DNA from: Oscillospiraceae bacterium
Lineage (GTDB): Bacteria; Bacillota; Clostridia; UBA1212; SIG427
Length of the DNA: 64,000 nt
Assembly (NCBI GenBank): GCA_015069135.1
Contig: SVJE01000003.1
Span: 47,699-111,698 of the forward strand
Reading direction: 5' to 3'
How positions within the stretch are numbered: position 1 is the first letter of the stretch; the number at the start of each line of letters is the position of its first letter. The position numbers and the translations under genes were made by a program. The notes under the pieces were generated by a model. That model ran no database searches, was not told the DNA's origin, and saw only the letters and a list, made by a program, of their open reading frames with translations. Positions 28,806 through 37,265 of the stretch are shown piece after piece.

Positions 28806-31025
28806 ATGGAAGAAATAAGAGGGCTTCTGGAAGAGATAATATTTGATAATGAGGAAAACGGTTATAAAGTCTGCGCCTTTGATATGGATGGGGAATACAT
28901 AACCGTAAGAGGAATTATGCCTTATATTTCTCCGGGAGAATATATGGTTTTAAAAGGTCACTGGGAGAATCACAAGGACTATGGTCCTCAGTTTGCTGTT
29001 GAAACATATGAGAAAAAACTTCCTGAAAAAACAGAAGACATTGAAATTTTCTTGTCTTCAGGGCTGGTAGAAGGTGTAGGCCCTGCCACAGCCAGACTTA
29101 TAGTAGACAACTTTGGTGCAGACAGTATTAACGTAATACTGGAAGAACCTTATCGTCTGGAAACTCTTAAGGGCATTAGCCATCAGAAAGCTGTACGAAT
29201 CCACGAAACACTTAAAGAACATCAGAATATAAGTGAGCTGGTGGTGTTTCTTTCTGCTTTTAAAATAGGCACTTTACAAGCTGCTAAAATATTCAAAGTA
29301 TACGGTCAGGATTCTGTAACAAAGATAAAAGAGAACCCATTTTGCCTTTACAAAGATGTGCCCGGTATCGGGTTTAAAAAAATAGATGAAATAGCATCCT
29401 CTATAGGATTTCCGGCTACATCAGATAGTCGTATTGAAGCAGGTGTTATTAATGTACTTTCAGAGGGTTGCCAAGGCGGACATGTCTATGCCCCTATGGA
29501 TGTACTTGTAAATGCCTGCTGTCGTATCCTTGGCTGTGAAAAAGAACATATTACAAAGGCTGTGGAAAAACTTAATGCAGCCGGAGAAATAAAGATAACA
29601 GAAGGTGAAAAAGGCCCTTGTGTTTATCTTTGGTCTATGTACAATAAAGAACTTTTTGTAAGCAGAAAACTGTCACTCTTATCTTCTCAGAAATTTAAAG
29701 TAGACAAAAAACATTTTGAAGATACAATAAAGCAATTTGAAAACTATAACAATATTACTCCTGACGAAAGACAGAAAACTGCTGTATTTTCTGCAGGTGA
29801 AAATGGTTTTTCTATTATAACCGGTGGCCCCGGCACAGGTAAGACCACAATTATAAGATGCATTCTTCATTACCTTCGTTCCATAGGTCTTAAATGTCTT
29901 TTGGCTGCCCCTACCGGAAGAGCTGCAAAAAGGATGTCTGAAGCTTGCGGTGAAGAAGCGAAGACTATTCACAGACTTCTGGAAATCAATACAAATATAG
30001 ATGAGTTAAAAGGAGATTCTGAAGAGGTAAGTTTCAAGCGAAATGAAACCAATCCATTAGATGCAGAGGCTGTAATTGTGGATGAAAGCTCTATGATAGA
30101 TATGGTGCTTTTTTACCACCTTTTAAGGGCTATAAAACCCGGCACCCGCCTTATAATTGTAGGGGACGTGGATCAGCTTCCTTCTGTAGGTCCCGGATCC
30201 GTGTTGTCTGATTGTATAGCTTCCGGTGTTTTCAACACAGTAATCTTAGAAGAAATATACAGGCAAGAATCTGAAAGTCTTATACCATCCAACGCAAGGA
30301 GTATTAACAAAGGAGTGCTTCCTAAAGTGAATGCTTCCGGCGGTGACTTCTTTCTTATAAGAGCCGGAGATCAGTATGAGATTCTTGATACTGTAGTATC
30401 TCTTTGCAGTGAAAGACTTCCTAACAAGTACGGGGTTGACCCATTAACTGATTTACAGGTGATTATACCCACTAAAAAAGGCCCTTGCGGAGTTTTTGCT
30501 GCAAATAAGGAACTGCAACGGGTACTTAATCCCAAAGCCTCATATAAAAGAGAAATTGAGGCCTTTGGCAATGTGTTCCGTGAAGGTGACAGAGTAATGC
30601 AGGTTAAAAACGACTATGAAATGGAGTGGACCAGAAATTCTCCGGGAGAAAATTCCGGCACAGGAGTTTTTAACGGAGAAATGGGTATTTTAGCTGAGAT
30701 AGACACAAAAGCAAGGGCTGTAAGAGTTGTATTCGATGATGAAAGGGAAGCCATATATGATGGCCCTAAACTTGCTAATTTAGAGCTTTGCTATGCAGTT
30801 ACAGTACATAAAAGTCAGGGTAGTGAGTTCGATTATTGCATTTTACCAATATTTTCGGCGGCCCCTATGCTGATGACCCGTAATCTTCTTTACACAGCTG
30901 TAACCAGAGCTAAAAAGATGGTTATACTTATCGGACGGGAAGAACACCTGGCAACTATGGTAGGAAATGATAAGGAACAATTAAGATATACAGGACTTAA
31001 GGAGCTTCTATGCCGGGAATCTTAG
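28806..31025 (+). CDS. recD2: RecD2-type ATP-dependent DNA helicase
   Basis: 739 residues, the family's normal size. An N-terminal OB-like domain and helix-hairpin-helix region (~75-200, VEGVGPATARLI) precede the superfamily 1B motor: Walker A GGPGTGKTT (~340), Walker B VDESSMIDM and the C-terminal TVHKSQGSEFDY. RecD2 is a 5'-3' helicase used in repair in bacteria without RecBC. The 3' end overlaps comF by 16 bp. Confidence 0.93.
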   Translation: MEEIRGLLEEIIFDNEENGYKVCAFDMDGEYITVRGIMPYISPGEYMVLKGHWENHKDYGPQFAVETYEKKLPEKTEDIEIFLSSGLVEGVGPATARLIVDNFGADSINVILEEPYRLETLKGISHQKAVRIHETLKEHQNISELVVFLSAFKIGTLQAAKIFKVYGQDSVTKIKENPFCLYKDVPGIGFKKIDEIASSIGFPATSDSRIEAGVINVLSEGCQGGHVYAPMDVLVNACCRILGCEKEHITKAVEKLNAAGEIKITEGEKGPCVYLWSMYNKELFVSRKLSLLSSQKFKVDKKHFEDTIKQFENYNNITPDERQKTAVFSAGENGFSIITGGPGTGKTTIIRCILHYLRSIGLKCLLAAPTGRAAKRMSEACGEEAKTIHRLLEINTNIDELKGDSEEVSFKRNETNPLDAEAVIVDESSMIDMVLFYHLLRAIKPGTRLIIVGDVDQLPSVGPGSVLSDCIASGVFNTVILEEIYRQESESLIPSNARSINKGVLPKVNASGGDFFLIRAGDQYEILDTVVSLCSERLPNKYGVDPLTDLQVIIPTKKGPCGVFAANKELQRVLNPKASYKREIEAFGNVFREGDRVMQVKNDYEMEWTRNSPGENSGTGVFNGEMGILAEIDTKARAVRVVFDDEREAIYDGPKLANLELCYAVTVHKSQGSEFDYCILPIFSAAPMLMTRNLLYTAVTRAKKMVILIGREEHLATMVGNDKEQLRYTGLKELLCRES

Positions 31026-31687
31026 ATTTACTGTTTCCTGTGGCCTGTCCTTTGTGTCAGAGACTTGATAAGGGTCAGGAAGTAAAGAAACAGGGAGCAT
31101 GTAATGATTGCTACAAGGAATATATTTATCCCATAAATCAGGCCAATGTTTTGACCCCTGATTTTATTCCCTCTGTAAGCCAGGTGGTATGTTGTTCCGG
31201 GTATACCGGTAAAATGCGTGATGCCATGCAACGTTTTAAATTCAATGGTGAAACATATATAGGCAAAGAATTTGGTAAAATAGCTTATTCAGTTCTTAAG
31301 AAAACCAATTGCCTTGAAAATACAGATGTTGTAACAACAGTTCCCATAAGTGATAGCCGTTTTAAAGAGCGTGGTTACAACCAAAGTTATCTTATTGCAA
31401 AAGAACTTTGTGCTCTTTCCGGTTGCCGTTATGAGGAGTTACTGATAAGAAATATTCAGGGGGAGGCCCAAAGCCACCTGTTGCTTAAAGACAGAGAAAA
31501 AGCTGCCGGTGAGCGTTTTGCTCCGGTAGCTGATATAGATATTCAAGGAAAGTCTATATTACTGATTGATGATATCCTTACATCAGGAAGCACACTGGAC
31601 CAATGTGGAAAGATTCTTAAAGATGCAGGTGCTTTATACATAACCGCCCTTTGTATTACAAGTGGTCGGAAGGAATTTCTATCATAA
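31010..31687 (+). CDS. comFC: ComF family phosphoribosyltransferase-like protein
   Basis: 225 residues. The N-terminal zinc ribbon uses CPLC (~14) and CNDC (~33). The C-terminal PRTase fold has the PRPP-site motif LLIDDILTSGST (~183). ComF proteins act in DNA uptake and recombination. The start lies inside recD2. The last 32 bp overlap the converging ABC-F gene tail to tail. Confidence 0.88.
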   Translation: MPGILDLLFPVACPLCQRLDKGQEVKKQGACNDCYKEYIYPINQANVLTPDFIPSVSQVVCCSGYTGKMRDAMQRFKFNGETYIGKEFGKIAYSVLKKTNCLENTDVVTTVPISDSRFKERGYNQSYLIAKELCALSGCRYEELLIRNIQGEAQSHLLLKDREKAAGERFAPVADIDIQGKSILLIDDILTSGSTLDQCGKILKDAGALYITALCITSGRKEFLS

Positions 31688-33398
31688 GAAATTCTTCTTC
31701 TGCCTGTGAGAGCTTTTCGGCAACTTCCTGTCTTTCGTTGCAAAGGGCAGTCAGTCTTTCGTAGTCGGAAGCTGTTTCCGGCAAGGCGATTTCTTCATCA
31801 ATTTCCTTAAGGCGACAGTCGAGCTTTTCTATTAAGCTCATAAGTTTTGTTTGTTGAGTCTTTATTTTACGAAGATTGGACTGCTGTTCCTTTTTTCTGA
31901 AGTAGTCATTTTTATTCTCGCTATCTTTCTTTTCGGTTACAGTTTTTGTGCCGGGAAGAACCACATTGGAAAGCTCACCCATGTCAATTCTTCTGGTTAT
32001 GAGCTTTTCGGTAAAATATCTGTCATGGGATACAATTATCATTGTGCCTTCAAAACGCTGTAAGGCATCTTCCAGTACTTCTCTTGTGTCTGCATCCAGA
32101 TGGTTGGTAGGTTCGTCCAGTATAAGTAAATTTGCTCTTTCATAAGTTATTTTCAAAAGGGCAACACGGGCTTTTTCTCCACCTGATAATGTGGAAATCT
32201 TCTTGAATACGTTTTCTCCTGAAAAACCGAAGGCACCCAATGCTTTTCGTATATCTGTCTGGGTAACAATATCTGCTCCTTGTCTTCCTGTGTTTACATG
32301 TTTCCAGATTTCATCGAAAACTGTAAGGTTATCATGAAGGTCTGCAAGTTCCTGTGAATAGTAGGCCAGGGTAATACCTTCTCCAAAACGGAAACTTCCT
32401 CTATCAGCCTGTAAACGATTTGTGAGAATCTTAAGCAAGGAAGATTTTCCTGAACCGTTAGGACCTTCTATTAATATATGTTCTTTAAGTTTTATTTCAA
32501 AGTTGATGTTTTCAAATAACATTTTACCGTCAAAGCCATAGGCCAGATTGTTAACGAAAAGTACATCCTGACTTCCGGGGAAATCCACGTTGAAATTAAC
32601 CCTTATGCTTCTGGGGTCGCGATAAACCTCTCCCGTAACTTTCTCAGTACGGTCACACTCGGCTTTAAAAAGCATACGGAATTTGGAGTAGTTACCTTTG
32701 TACATTTTACCGGTATAATCATGAAGAAACAGTGTTTTCTCAGTAACTGCATCCAAGAAATATCTGTCATGGGAAATGACTATAAGGGTTCCGGTGTATT
32801 CTTTTAAAAAGCTTTCAAGCCACTGAAGGGACTGTAAATCCAGATGGTTAGTCGGTTCGTCCAGAATCATTACGTCAGGATTTGCTTCCAATAGTCTTGC
32901 CAAAGCAAGTCTTGTTCGTTGACCACCGGACAAATCAGAAATTACAATATTACGAAGTTCCTGAGGGAATCCCAAGCCGTTTAAAATGCTATTTATACGG
33001 CTTCTGAAATATGAGCCGCCGCCTTTGTTGTATTTATCATAAAGCTCTGTAAGAAGGTCGGAGTTCTCCTGGGTAAGGTCTGCTTCCAACTTTCTGATGG
33101 AGTTTTCTATTTCAATGAGATGCCTGTAGGGGAGCATGAACTCCTGCTCTACGGTGTTATCTGATATGAGGCCGGAATTCTGAGCCATGTAGCCGTAGGT
33201 GAAATTAGGGTTTTTAAAAACTTCTCCGGTAAAATTCTCTCTTTCACCTAAAAGGGCCTGTAAAAGGGTAGACTTGCCGGAACCGTTGGCGCCTACTATG
33301 CCGATACGGTCTTTTTCGTATATTTCAAAGTCAAGATCCTGTAACAGGGTAAAATCTCCGAATTCGATATGAAGGTTTTTAATAGAAAAAATACTCAC
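31656..33398 (-). CDS. ABC-F family ATPase, probably leaderless
   Basis: 580 residues from GTG at 33398. Two ABC domains with Walker A GANGSGKS (~38) and GPNGSGKS (~320) and signatures LSGGQ and LSGGEK, joined by a linker and ending in a coiled coil; no membrane segments. ABC-F proteins act on the ribosome as translation factors or resistance proteins. There is no ribosome binding site. The -10 hexamer TACAAT ends 6 bp before the GTG, which places the predicted +1 at the G of the start codon. The longer frame from TTG at 33413 would start inside the promoter. The GTG also fits the family's usual N-terminus (SIFSIKNLHIEFG). Confidence 0.88.
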   Translation of the reverse strand: MSIFSIKNLHIEFGDFTLLQDLDFEIYEKDRIGIVGANGSGKSTLLQALLGERENFTGEVFKNPNFTYGYMAQNSGLISDNTVEQEFMLPYRHLIEIENSIRKLEADLTQENSDLLTELYDKYNKGGGSYFRSRINSILNGLGFPQELRNIVISDLSGGQRTRLALARLLEANPDVMILDEPTNHLDLQSLQWLESFLKEYTGTLIVISHDRYFLDAVTEKTLFLHDYTGKMYKGNYSKFRMLFKAECDRTEKVTGEVYRDPRSIRVNFNVDFPGSQDVLFVNNLAYGFDGKMLFENINFEIKLKEHILIEGPNGSGKSSLLKILTNRLQADRGSFRFGEGITLAYYSQELADLHDNLTVFDEIWKHVNTGRQGADIVTQTDIRKALGAFGFSGENVFKKISTLSGGEKARVALLKITYERANLLILDEPTNHLDADTREVLEDALQRFEGTMIIVSHDRYFTEKLITRRIDMGELSNVVLPGTKTVTEKKDSENKNDYFRKKEQQSNLRKIKTQQTKLMSLIEKLDCRLKEIDEEIALPETASDYERLTALCNERQEVAEKLSQAEEEFLMIEIPSDHL

Positions 33399-33404
33399 GG
33401 GGGT

Positions 33405-33433
33405 ATTGTACAATAAAGTTGATGGTTTGACAA
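33405..33433 (-). promoter_or_regulatory. Promoter of the ABC-F gene
   Basis: On the minus strand: TTGTCA (33433-33428), a 17-bp spacer and TACAAT (33410-33405). The -35 overlaps that of the opposite promoter. Confidence 0.7.
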
Positions 33434-33454
33434 TTGAGGGGGGGTGAGTATAAT
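33427..33454 (+). promoter_or_regulatory. Promoter of the 33503 dockerin gene
   Basis: A perfect TTGACA (33427-33432), 16-bp spacer with a run of seven G, and a perfect TATAAT (33449-33454). Confidence 0.75.
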
Positions 33455-33502
33455 GATAATAGGTAAATGTAGAAATCTCATAAAAGGAGGCTTTTTGTAA
33501 AA

Positions 33503-34411
33503 ATGATAAAAAAATGCCTTATGATAGTAATTGTTATATGTTTGTTTTCTTGTTCTGTAGTTCCGGGCTATGCTGCTCCGATACCTCGGTTTTCAAGTGA
33601 TGCTTATAACACTGAGGTCGTAGACGGTTATTTGTACGGTATAAGAGAAGGAAAGAGTGCTGAAAGCGTTATAAGTTCTTTCCTGTTTTGCGAATATATT
33701 ACGGCGGATAGTGAAGATATAGTTACAGGTACTGTTCTCACATATGTAAATGAGGAACTTTCGGAAGTTAAAAGCGTTACAGTTGTAATTTTCGGCGACT
33801 TGAACGGTGACGGAAAAGTTGCTACTGTGGATTATATGATGATTAAGAAAGGTATTGTTGATGATAGCTTTCTTTCTGAAGCAAGTTTTCGTGCCGGAGA
33901 TGTAAGTGGCGATGGCATATTGAAAGCCGCAGACTATATGCGGGTAAAAAGGCATATACAAGGGGTATATGATATTAACGAGAATTCTACGGTTCCGGAA
34001 CCAAAACCGGTTGAAAACACCTCGAAGTTACTTGTAAATGGTGTTGATATTACAGAAGGAAATTATGTTAACATTGGTTTGCTTTGGGCTGAAGTGCCAT
34101 TTATAGCTGTTCTTGAAGCTTTGGGGGTTGAAATCACAGATCTGTACGATGATAGCTGTGAGTTTTTAATCAATGATACGTATTATTGGATGGATGCTGA
34201 CGGATATTATAATGAAATGACCATAACGTCCATTAGCCAAGTGTCCGGTAGCGGAACTATATACTATTTGCTCAAAGGTGAAACCAGGGTTGAAGGGGAT
34301 TTTATTGTAGATGTAGAAAGTTTAATAGCTTTTTTAAATGAAGTGGGAATTAATACAGAAATCGAAATTGGTTATGAATGCAAGACTGTGAACATTTATA
34401 CTATAGAGTAA
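33503..34411 (+). CDS. Secreted dockerin protein with Cu-amine-oxidase-N-like C-terminus (paralogue 1)
   Basis: 302 residues. Signal peptide (~1-24), pre-dockerin module (~38-96), an internal dockerin (~97-156; GDLNGDGKVATVDYM and GDVSGDGILKAADYM), a Pro-rich linker, and a C-terminal domain (~172-302) whose 'LLVNGVDIT...VPFIAVLEALGVEI' resembles the stalk domain annotated as copper amine oxidase N-terminal, a wall- or surface-associated fold. No catalytic motif was seen. It is about half identical by eye to the protein at 35501-36433. SD AAAGGAGG. Confidence 0.8.
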   Translation: MIKKCLMIVIVICLFSCSVVPGYAAPIPRFSSDAYNTEVVDGYLYGIREGKSAESVISSFLFCEYITADSEDIVTGTVLTYVNEELSEVKSVTVVIFGDLNGDGKVATVDYMMIKKGIVDDSFLSEASFRAGDVSGDGILKAADYMRVKRHIQGVYDINENSTVPEPKPVENTSKLLVNGVDITEGNYVNIGLLWAEVPFIAVLEALGVEITDLYDDSCEFLINDTYYWMDADGYYNEMTITSISQVSGSGTIYYLLKGETRVEGDFIVDVESLIAFLNEVGINTEIEIGYECKTVNIYTIE

Positions 34412-34436
34412 AATCTATTAAATGTTGCATAAAATG

Positions 34437-34473
34437 GAGTTGACTTGGGAGAACCTGAGTCAACTCTTTTTTT
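34437..34473 (+). terminator. Intrinsic terminator after paralogue 1
   Basis: GAGTTGACT (34437-34445) and AGTCAACTC (34458-34466) form a perfect 9-bp stem, then seven T. Confidence 0.85.
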
Positions 34474-34535
34474 GTATAACAACAAATAAACCCCCGGCTG
34501 TGCCGGGGGACCGAAAATGCTTTAGCTTCAAGTAA

Positions 34536-34595
34536 GAAACCTCCTGTGATAAAATATCTGCTGGTTTGCCGACCGCAGAAAACACAGGAGGTTTC
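34536..34595 (+). promoter_or_regulatory. Hairpin that covers the tnpA ribosome binding site
   Basis: GAAACCTCCTGTG (34536-34548) pairs perfectly with CACAGGAGGTTTC (34583-34595). The right arm contains the AGGAGG for tnpA. Such 5' structures are known to repress IS200 transposase translation. Confidence 0.8.
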
Positions 34596-34597
34596 AT

Positions 34598-35068
34598 ATG
34601 AACAAGAGTAGTTTATCACACGCAAGTTGGAATTGTAAGTATCATTTGGTATTTGCACCAAAATTCAGAAGACAAGAAATATACGGAAAATTAAAAATAG
34701 TCATAGGAAAAATATTAAGAGAACTATGCGAGAGAAAAGGCGTTGAAATAGTTGAAGCAGAATGTTGCAAAGATCATGTACACATGTTATTAAAAATACC
34801 ACCGAAATACAGTGTGTCTGAAATAATGGGATACTTAAAAGGTAAAAGTTCATTGATAATTTTTGACAGACATGCAAATCTGAAATACAAATGTGGGAAT
34901 CGACACTTTTGGTGTAGAGGATATTTTGTGGATACGGTAGGAAAAAACGCAAAAAAGATAGAAGAGTACATTCGAAATCAGTTATATGAAGACAAAATGT
35001 ATGATCAGCTTTCTTTAGTTGAGTATGTTGACCCGTTTACGGGTGAGCAAGTGAAGGAATATAATTAA
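34598..35068 (+). CDS. tnpA: IS200/IS605-family TnpA transposase
   Basis: 156 residues, a full-length Y1 HUH transposase. The HUH motif is HVHMLL (~59). The catalytic tyrosine is probably in GYFVDTVG or the following helix (KNAKKIEEYIRNQ). No frameshift is seen, so the copy looks intact. No tnpB accompanies it. It moves single-stranded DNA by cutting at subterminal hairpins. Confidence 0.92.
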   Translation: MNKSSLSHASWNCKYHLVFAPKFRRQEIYGKLKIVIGKILRELCERKGVEIVEAECCKDHVHMLLKIPPKYSVSEIMGYLKGKSSLIIFDRHANLKYKCGNRHFWCRGYFVDTVGKNAKKIEEYIRNQLYEDKMYDQLSLVEYVDPFTGEQVKEYN

Positions 35069-35402
35069 GAAATCGCTTTAGCGATAATTGGGTAAACAAG
35101 GCGGTTGGCAAACCGCTTCGATGCGCCAGCAGGCGCATGCCAGTAATAGCCCCTTATAGGGGCAGAGCAAAAAGACTTCTGCCATCATCATGTTATTTCT
35201 GTTTTTTCGTTACTTCAACTAATAAAATGCTGCTAACGATACTTTTGTCTGGTTATAACAGCTCTGATTTAAATTGCACAGCTGAACTAAACGTTAAATG
35301 ATTTATAATAATTGGTAAAATGTTGATTTTGCATGTTTACCAGTAAAGAGGATATATTTTATGTTAAATTTGATTTTTTGTTGTTTTTATTATAAAATCA
35401 CG
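35069..35402. other. Gene-free stretch: IS200 right end and AT-rich flank
   Basis: It holds four short hairpins in a row (GCGGTT/AACCGC near 35101, ATGCGCC/GGCGCAT at 35121-35138, GCCCC/GGGGC at 35149-35163), then AT-rich sequence with TGGTAAA/TTTACCA near 35313-35342. No gene was seen. Confidence 0.6.
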
Positions 35403-35431
35403 TTGTGAATAAATTTAGAGTGTGTTAGAAT
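35403..35431 (+). promoter_or_regulatory. Putative promoter of the 35501 gene
   Basis: TTGTGA (35403-35408), a 17-bp spacer and TAGAAT (35426-35431). Confidence 0.5.
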
Positions 35432-35500
35432 CTTAGGCTGCGTTTTTTGAATATAATTTTAATGAGCACATTTAATTGAAATGAAAAGGGGGATGGATTT

Positions 35501-36433
35501 ATGATTAGTGCTGATTCTAAATATAAAAAATCTGTTATTATTTTGTGTTTGTTTATGGTATTAACTCTGTTTATGAGTATTAACAGCTACGCAGCTTTGC
35601 CTGAACCGTTCATGTGTAAAAATCGGCAATTAATATTTGTTGATGATTATTTATATGGATTTAAAGAGGGAACAACTTCTTCGGATATTATTGATTATTT
35701 TTATGATTATAAAAATATTGTGGCTTCCACTGAGAAGTTAGGAACCGGATCTGTTCTTTCTTATATGGATGAAGATAGTGTGGTGCAGAATTCCGTTACA
35801 GTTGTAATTTTCGGCGACTTGAACGGTGACGGTAAAGTGTCTGCTGTTGATTATATAATGATTAAGAAGGGTGTACTGGAGCCTGATTTGCTTTCTGAAG
35901 CAAGTTTCCGTGCCGGAGATATAAGTGGTGATGGCATATTAAAAGCAGTGGATTATATGCGAGTGAAGAGGCATATACAAGGTAAGCTTGATATTAATGA
36001 TTGTTCAAATGTTCCTGAACCCAAAGAAGACGAAACGCCTGACTTGACTTCAAATGGAACATTGATTGTTAATGGTGTGGATATTACAGAAGGTAATTAC
36101 GTTAAGTTTTATAATGATGGTTGTCTTTTGAGATTGGATATTCCATTTATGGCAATTTTTAAAGCACTGGGAGGAGAGGTTGAAGCTGTTGGCTCGAACT
36201 GGTGCGATATGTATATAAATAACACATATGTTGGTATAAGATACTATAAATATGAGCTTGAAGTTGACTCCGAAAAAGGTGAGTTTTTTATTGAAGCGTA
36301 TCCTGTTGAAATAGAAAATGATTTTGTTGTTGAAGGATACTCTCAAGGTTTAAAGGATTTTCTTAATGCATTTAATGTTGAAATCGAAGTGGACAATACA
36401 AACAATATTGTAAACATTTACACAATAGAATAA
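35501..36433 (+). CDS. Secreted dockerin protein with Cu-amine-oxidase-N-like C-terminus (paralogue 2)
   Basis: 310 residues with the same order as the protein at 33503-34411: signal sequence (~8-31), pre-dockerin module (~46-103), dockerin (~104-163; GDLNGDGKVSAVDYI and GDISGDGILKAVDYM), acidic linker, and the stalk-like C-terminal domain (VNGVDITEGNYVKFYNDG to VNIYTIE). Both proteins end in the same residues, VNIYTIE. The central dockerin is the most conserved part. SD AAAGGGGG. Probable tandem duplication later split by the IS200 element. Confidence 0.8.
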   Translation: MISADSKYKKSVIILCLFMVLTLFMSINSYAALPEPFMCKNRQLIFVDDYLYGFKEGTTSSDIIDYFYDYKNIVASTEKLGTGSVLSYMDEDSVVQNSVTVVIFGDLNGDGKVSAVDYIMIKKGVLEPDLLSEASFRAGDISGDGILKAVDYMRVKRHIQGKLDINDCSNVPEPKEDETPDLTSNGTLIVNGVDITEGNYVKFYNDGCLLRLDIPFMAIFKALGGEVEAVGSNWCDMYINNTYVGIRYYKYELEVDSEKGEFFIEAYPVEIENDFVVEGYSQGLKDFLNAFNVEIEVDNTNNIVNIYTIE

Positions 36434-36451
36434 CTTTGTTGCTTTTATTAC

Positions 36452-36485
36452 AAGAGTTGGATTAAATGCCAGCTCTTTTTTTGTT
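36452..36485 (+). terminator. Intrinsic terminator after paralogue 2
   Basis: AAGAGTTGG (36452-36460) pairs with CCAGCTCTT (36469-36477) with one G-U, followed by a T run. Confidence 0.75.
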
Positions 36486-36496
36486 ACTTAAAAAGT

Positions 36497-36514
36497 TTGT
36501 GAAGAACTTGACAA
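36497..36514 (+). promoter_or_regulatory. Rex operator on the rex promoter
   Basis: TTGTGAA-GAAC-TTGACAA is a 7-4-7 palindrome that matches the clostridial Rex consensus (TTGTTAA-N4-TTAACAA) except for one base in each half. It overlaps the -35 element of rex, so NADH-sensitive autoregulation is likely. Confidence 0.7.
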
Positions 36515-36537
36515 TATATATTTTACAGTGATATACT
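36508..36537 (+). promoter_or_regulatory. Promoter of rex
   Basis: TTGACA (36508-36513), an 18-bp spacer and TATACT (36532-36537). Confidence 0.65.
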
Positions 36538-36578
36538 AGTTTCAATGATTTGCAAGAAAAAAAGGAGTTTGTGTGGTT

Positions 36579-37217
36579 ATGGACGATAAGAAGATTTCCA
36601 TAGCTGTCATAAAACGTTTACCAAGGTATTACAGATATTTATCTGATTTACTTGATGCAGGTATTACAAAAATATCTTCCAAGGAACTTAGTGAGCGTAT
36701 GGATCTGACAGCATCCCAGGTAAGACAGGATTTTAACTGTTTTGGTGGTTTTGGACAGCAGGGTTACGGTTACAATGTAAGAAAACTGTATGAAGAAATT
36801 GCTGAGATTCTGGGAATTGAGCAGGCTTATGATGTAGTTATGGTTGGTGCCGGAAATATGGGACAGGCTGTTGCCAAGTACGATAATTTCAAGCGAAGAG
36901 GCTATAACTTAAATGCTATTTTTGATATTAATCCTGATGTGGTAGGCAATACTATTGCAGGTATTCCGGTGTATCATCTGGATGATATGGTTGAATATAT
37001 TAAAACACATAAGACTGATATTGTTACCCTTACTGTTCCCGCTAAAGTAGGTACTACCATTGTTGATATGATAGGTGGTCTGGGTATTAAGGGTATATGG
37101 AATTTTTCTTATGCAGATCTTCATGAAGCCGCTGAAAAATATGGAATTATTGTTGAGAATGTTCATTTAAGTGACAGTCTCATGATATTGGGATACAGAC
37201 TTCATACTGAAAAATAA
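36579..37217 (+). CDS. rex: Redox-sensing transcriptional repressor Rex
   Basis: 212 residues from ATG; a GTG two codons earlier (36573) is equally possible, being 5 nt from GGAG where the ATG is 11 nt. The winged helix (~1-80) has SKELSERMDLTASQVRQDF, and the Rossmann domain has VVMVGAGNMGQAVA (~88-101). Rex leaves DNA when the NADH/NAD+ ratio rises and controls fermentation genes. The operator at its own promoter supports autoregulation. Confidence 0.95.
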   Translation: MDDKKISIAVIKRLPRYYRYLSDLLDAGITKISSKELSERMDLTASQVRQDFNCFGGFGQQGYGYNVRKLYEEIAEILGIEQAYDVVMVGAGNMGQAVAKYDNFKRRGYNLNAIFDINPDVVGNTIAGIPVYHLDDMVEYIKTHKTDIVTLTVPAKVGTTIVDMIGGLGIKGIWNFSYADLHEAAEKYGIIVENVHLSDSLMILGYRLHTEK

Positions 37218-37265
37218 GATATATATTTTGTTTATATAAATTTATTAATATAGGAGGTTTTTATT

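Larger units (their letters stand above)
34485..35175 (+). mobile_element. IS200/IS605-family element (tnpA only)
   Basis: The left-end hairpin CCCCCGGC/GCCGGGGG (34491-34509) and a right-end series of hairpins (to GCCCC/GGGGC at 35149-35163) bracket tnpA. IS200 elements lack terminal inverted repeats and target duplications, so the outer limits are estimates. It is inserted between two paralogous dockerin genes, just after the terminator of the first. Confidence 0.7.

Noticed and set aside
34598..35068. REP-associated tyrosine transposase (RAYT)
   Set aside because: The size, HUH sequence, left-end hairpin and SD-covering leader fit IS200 TnpA better than a domesticated RAYT.
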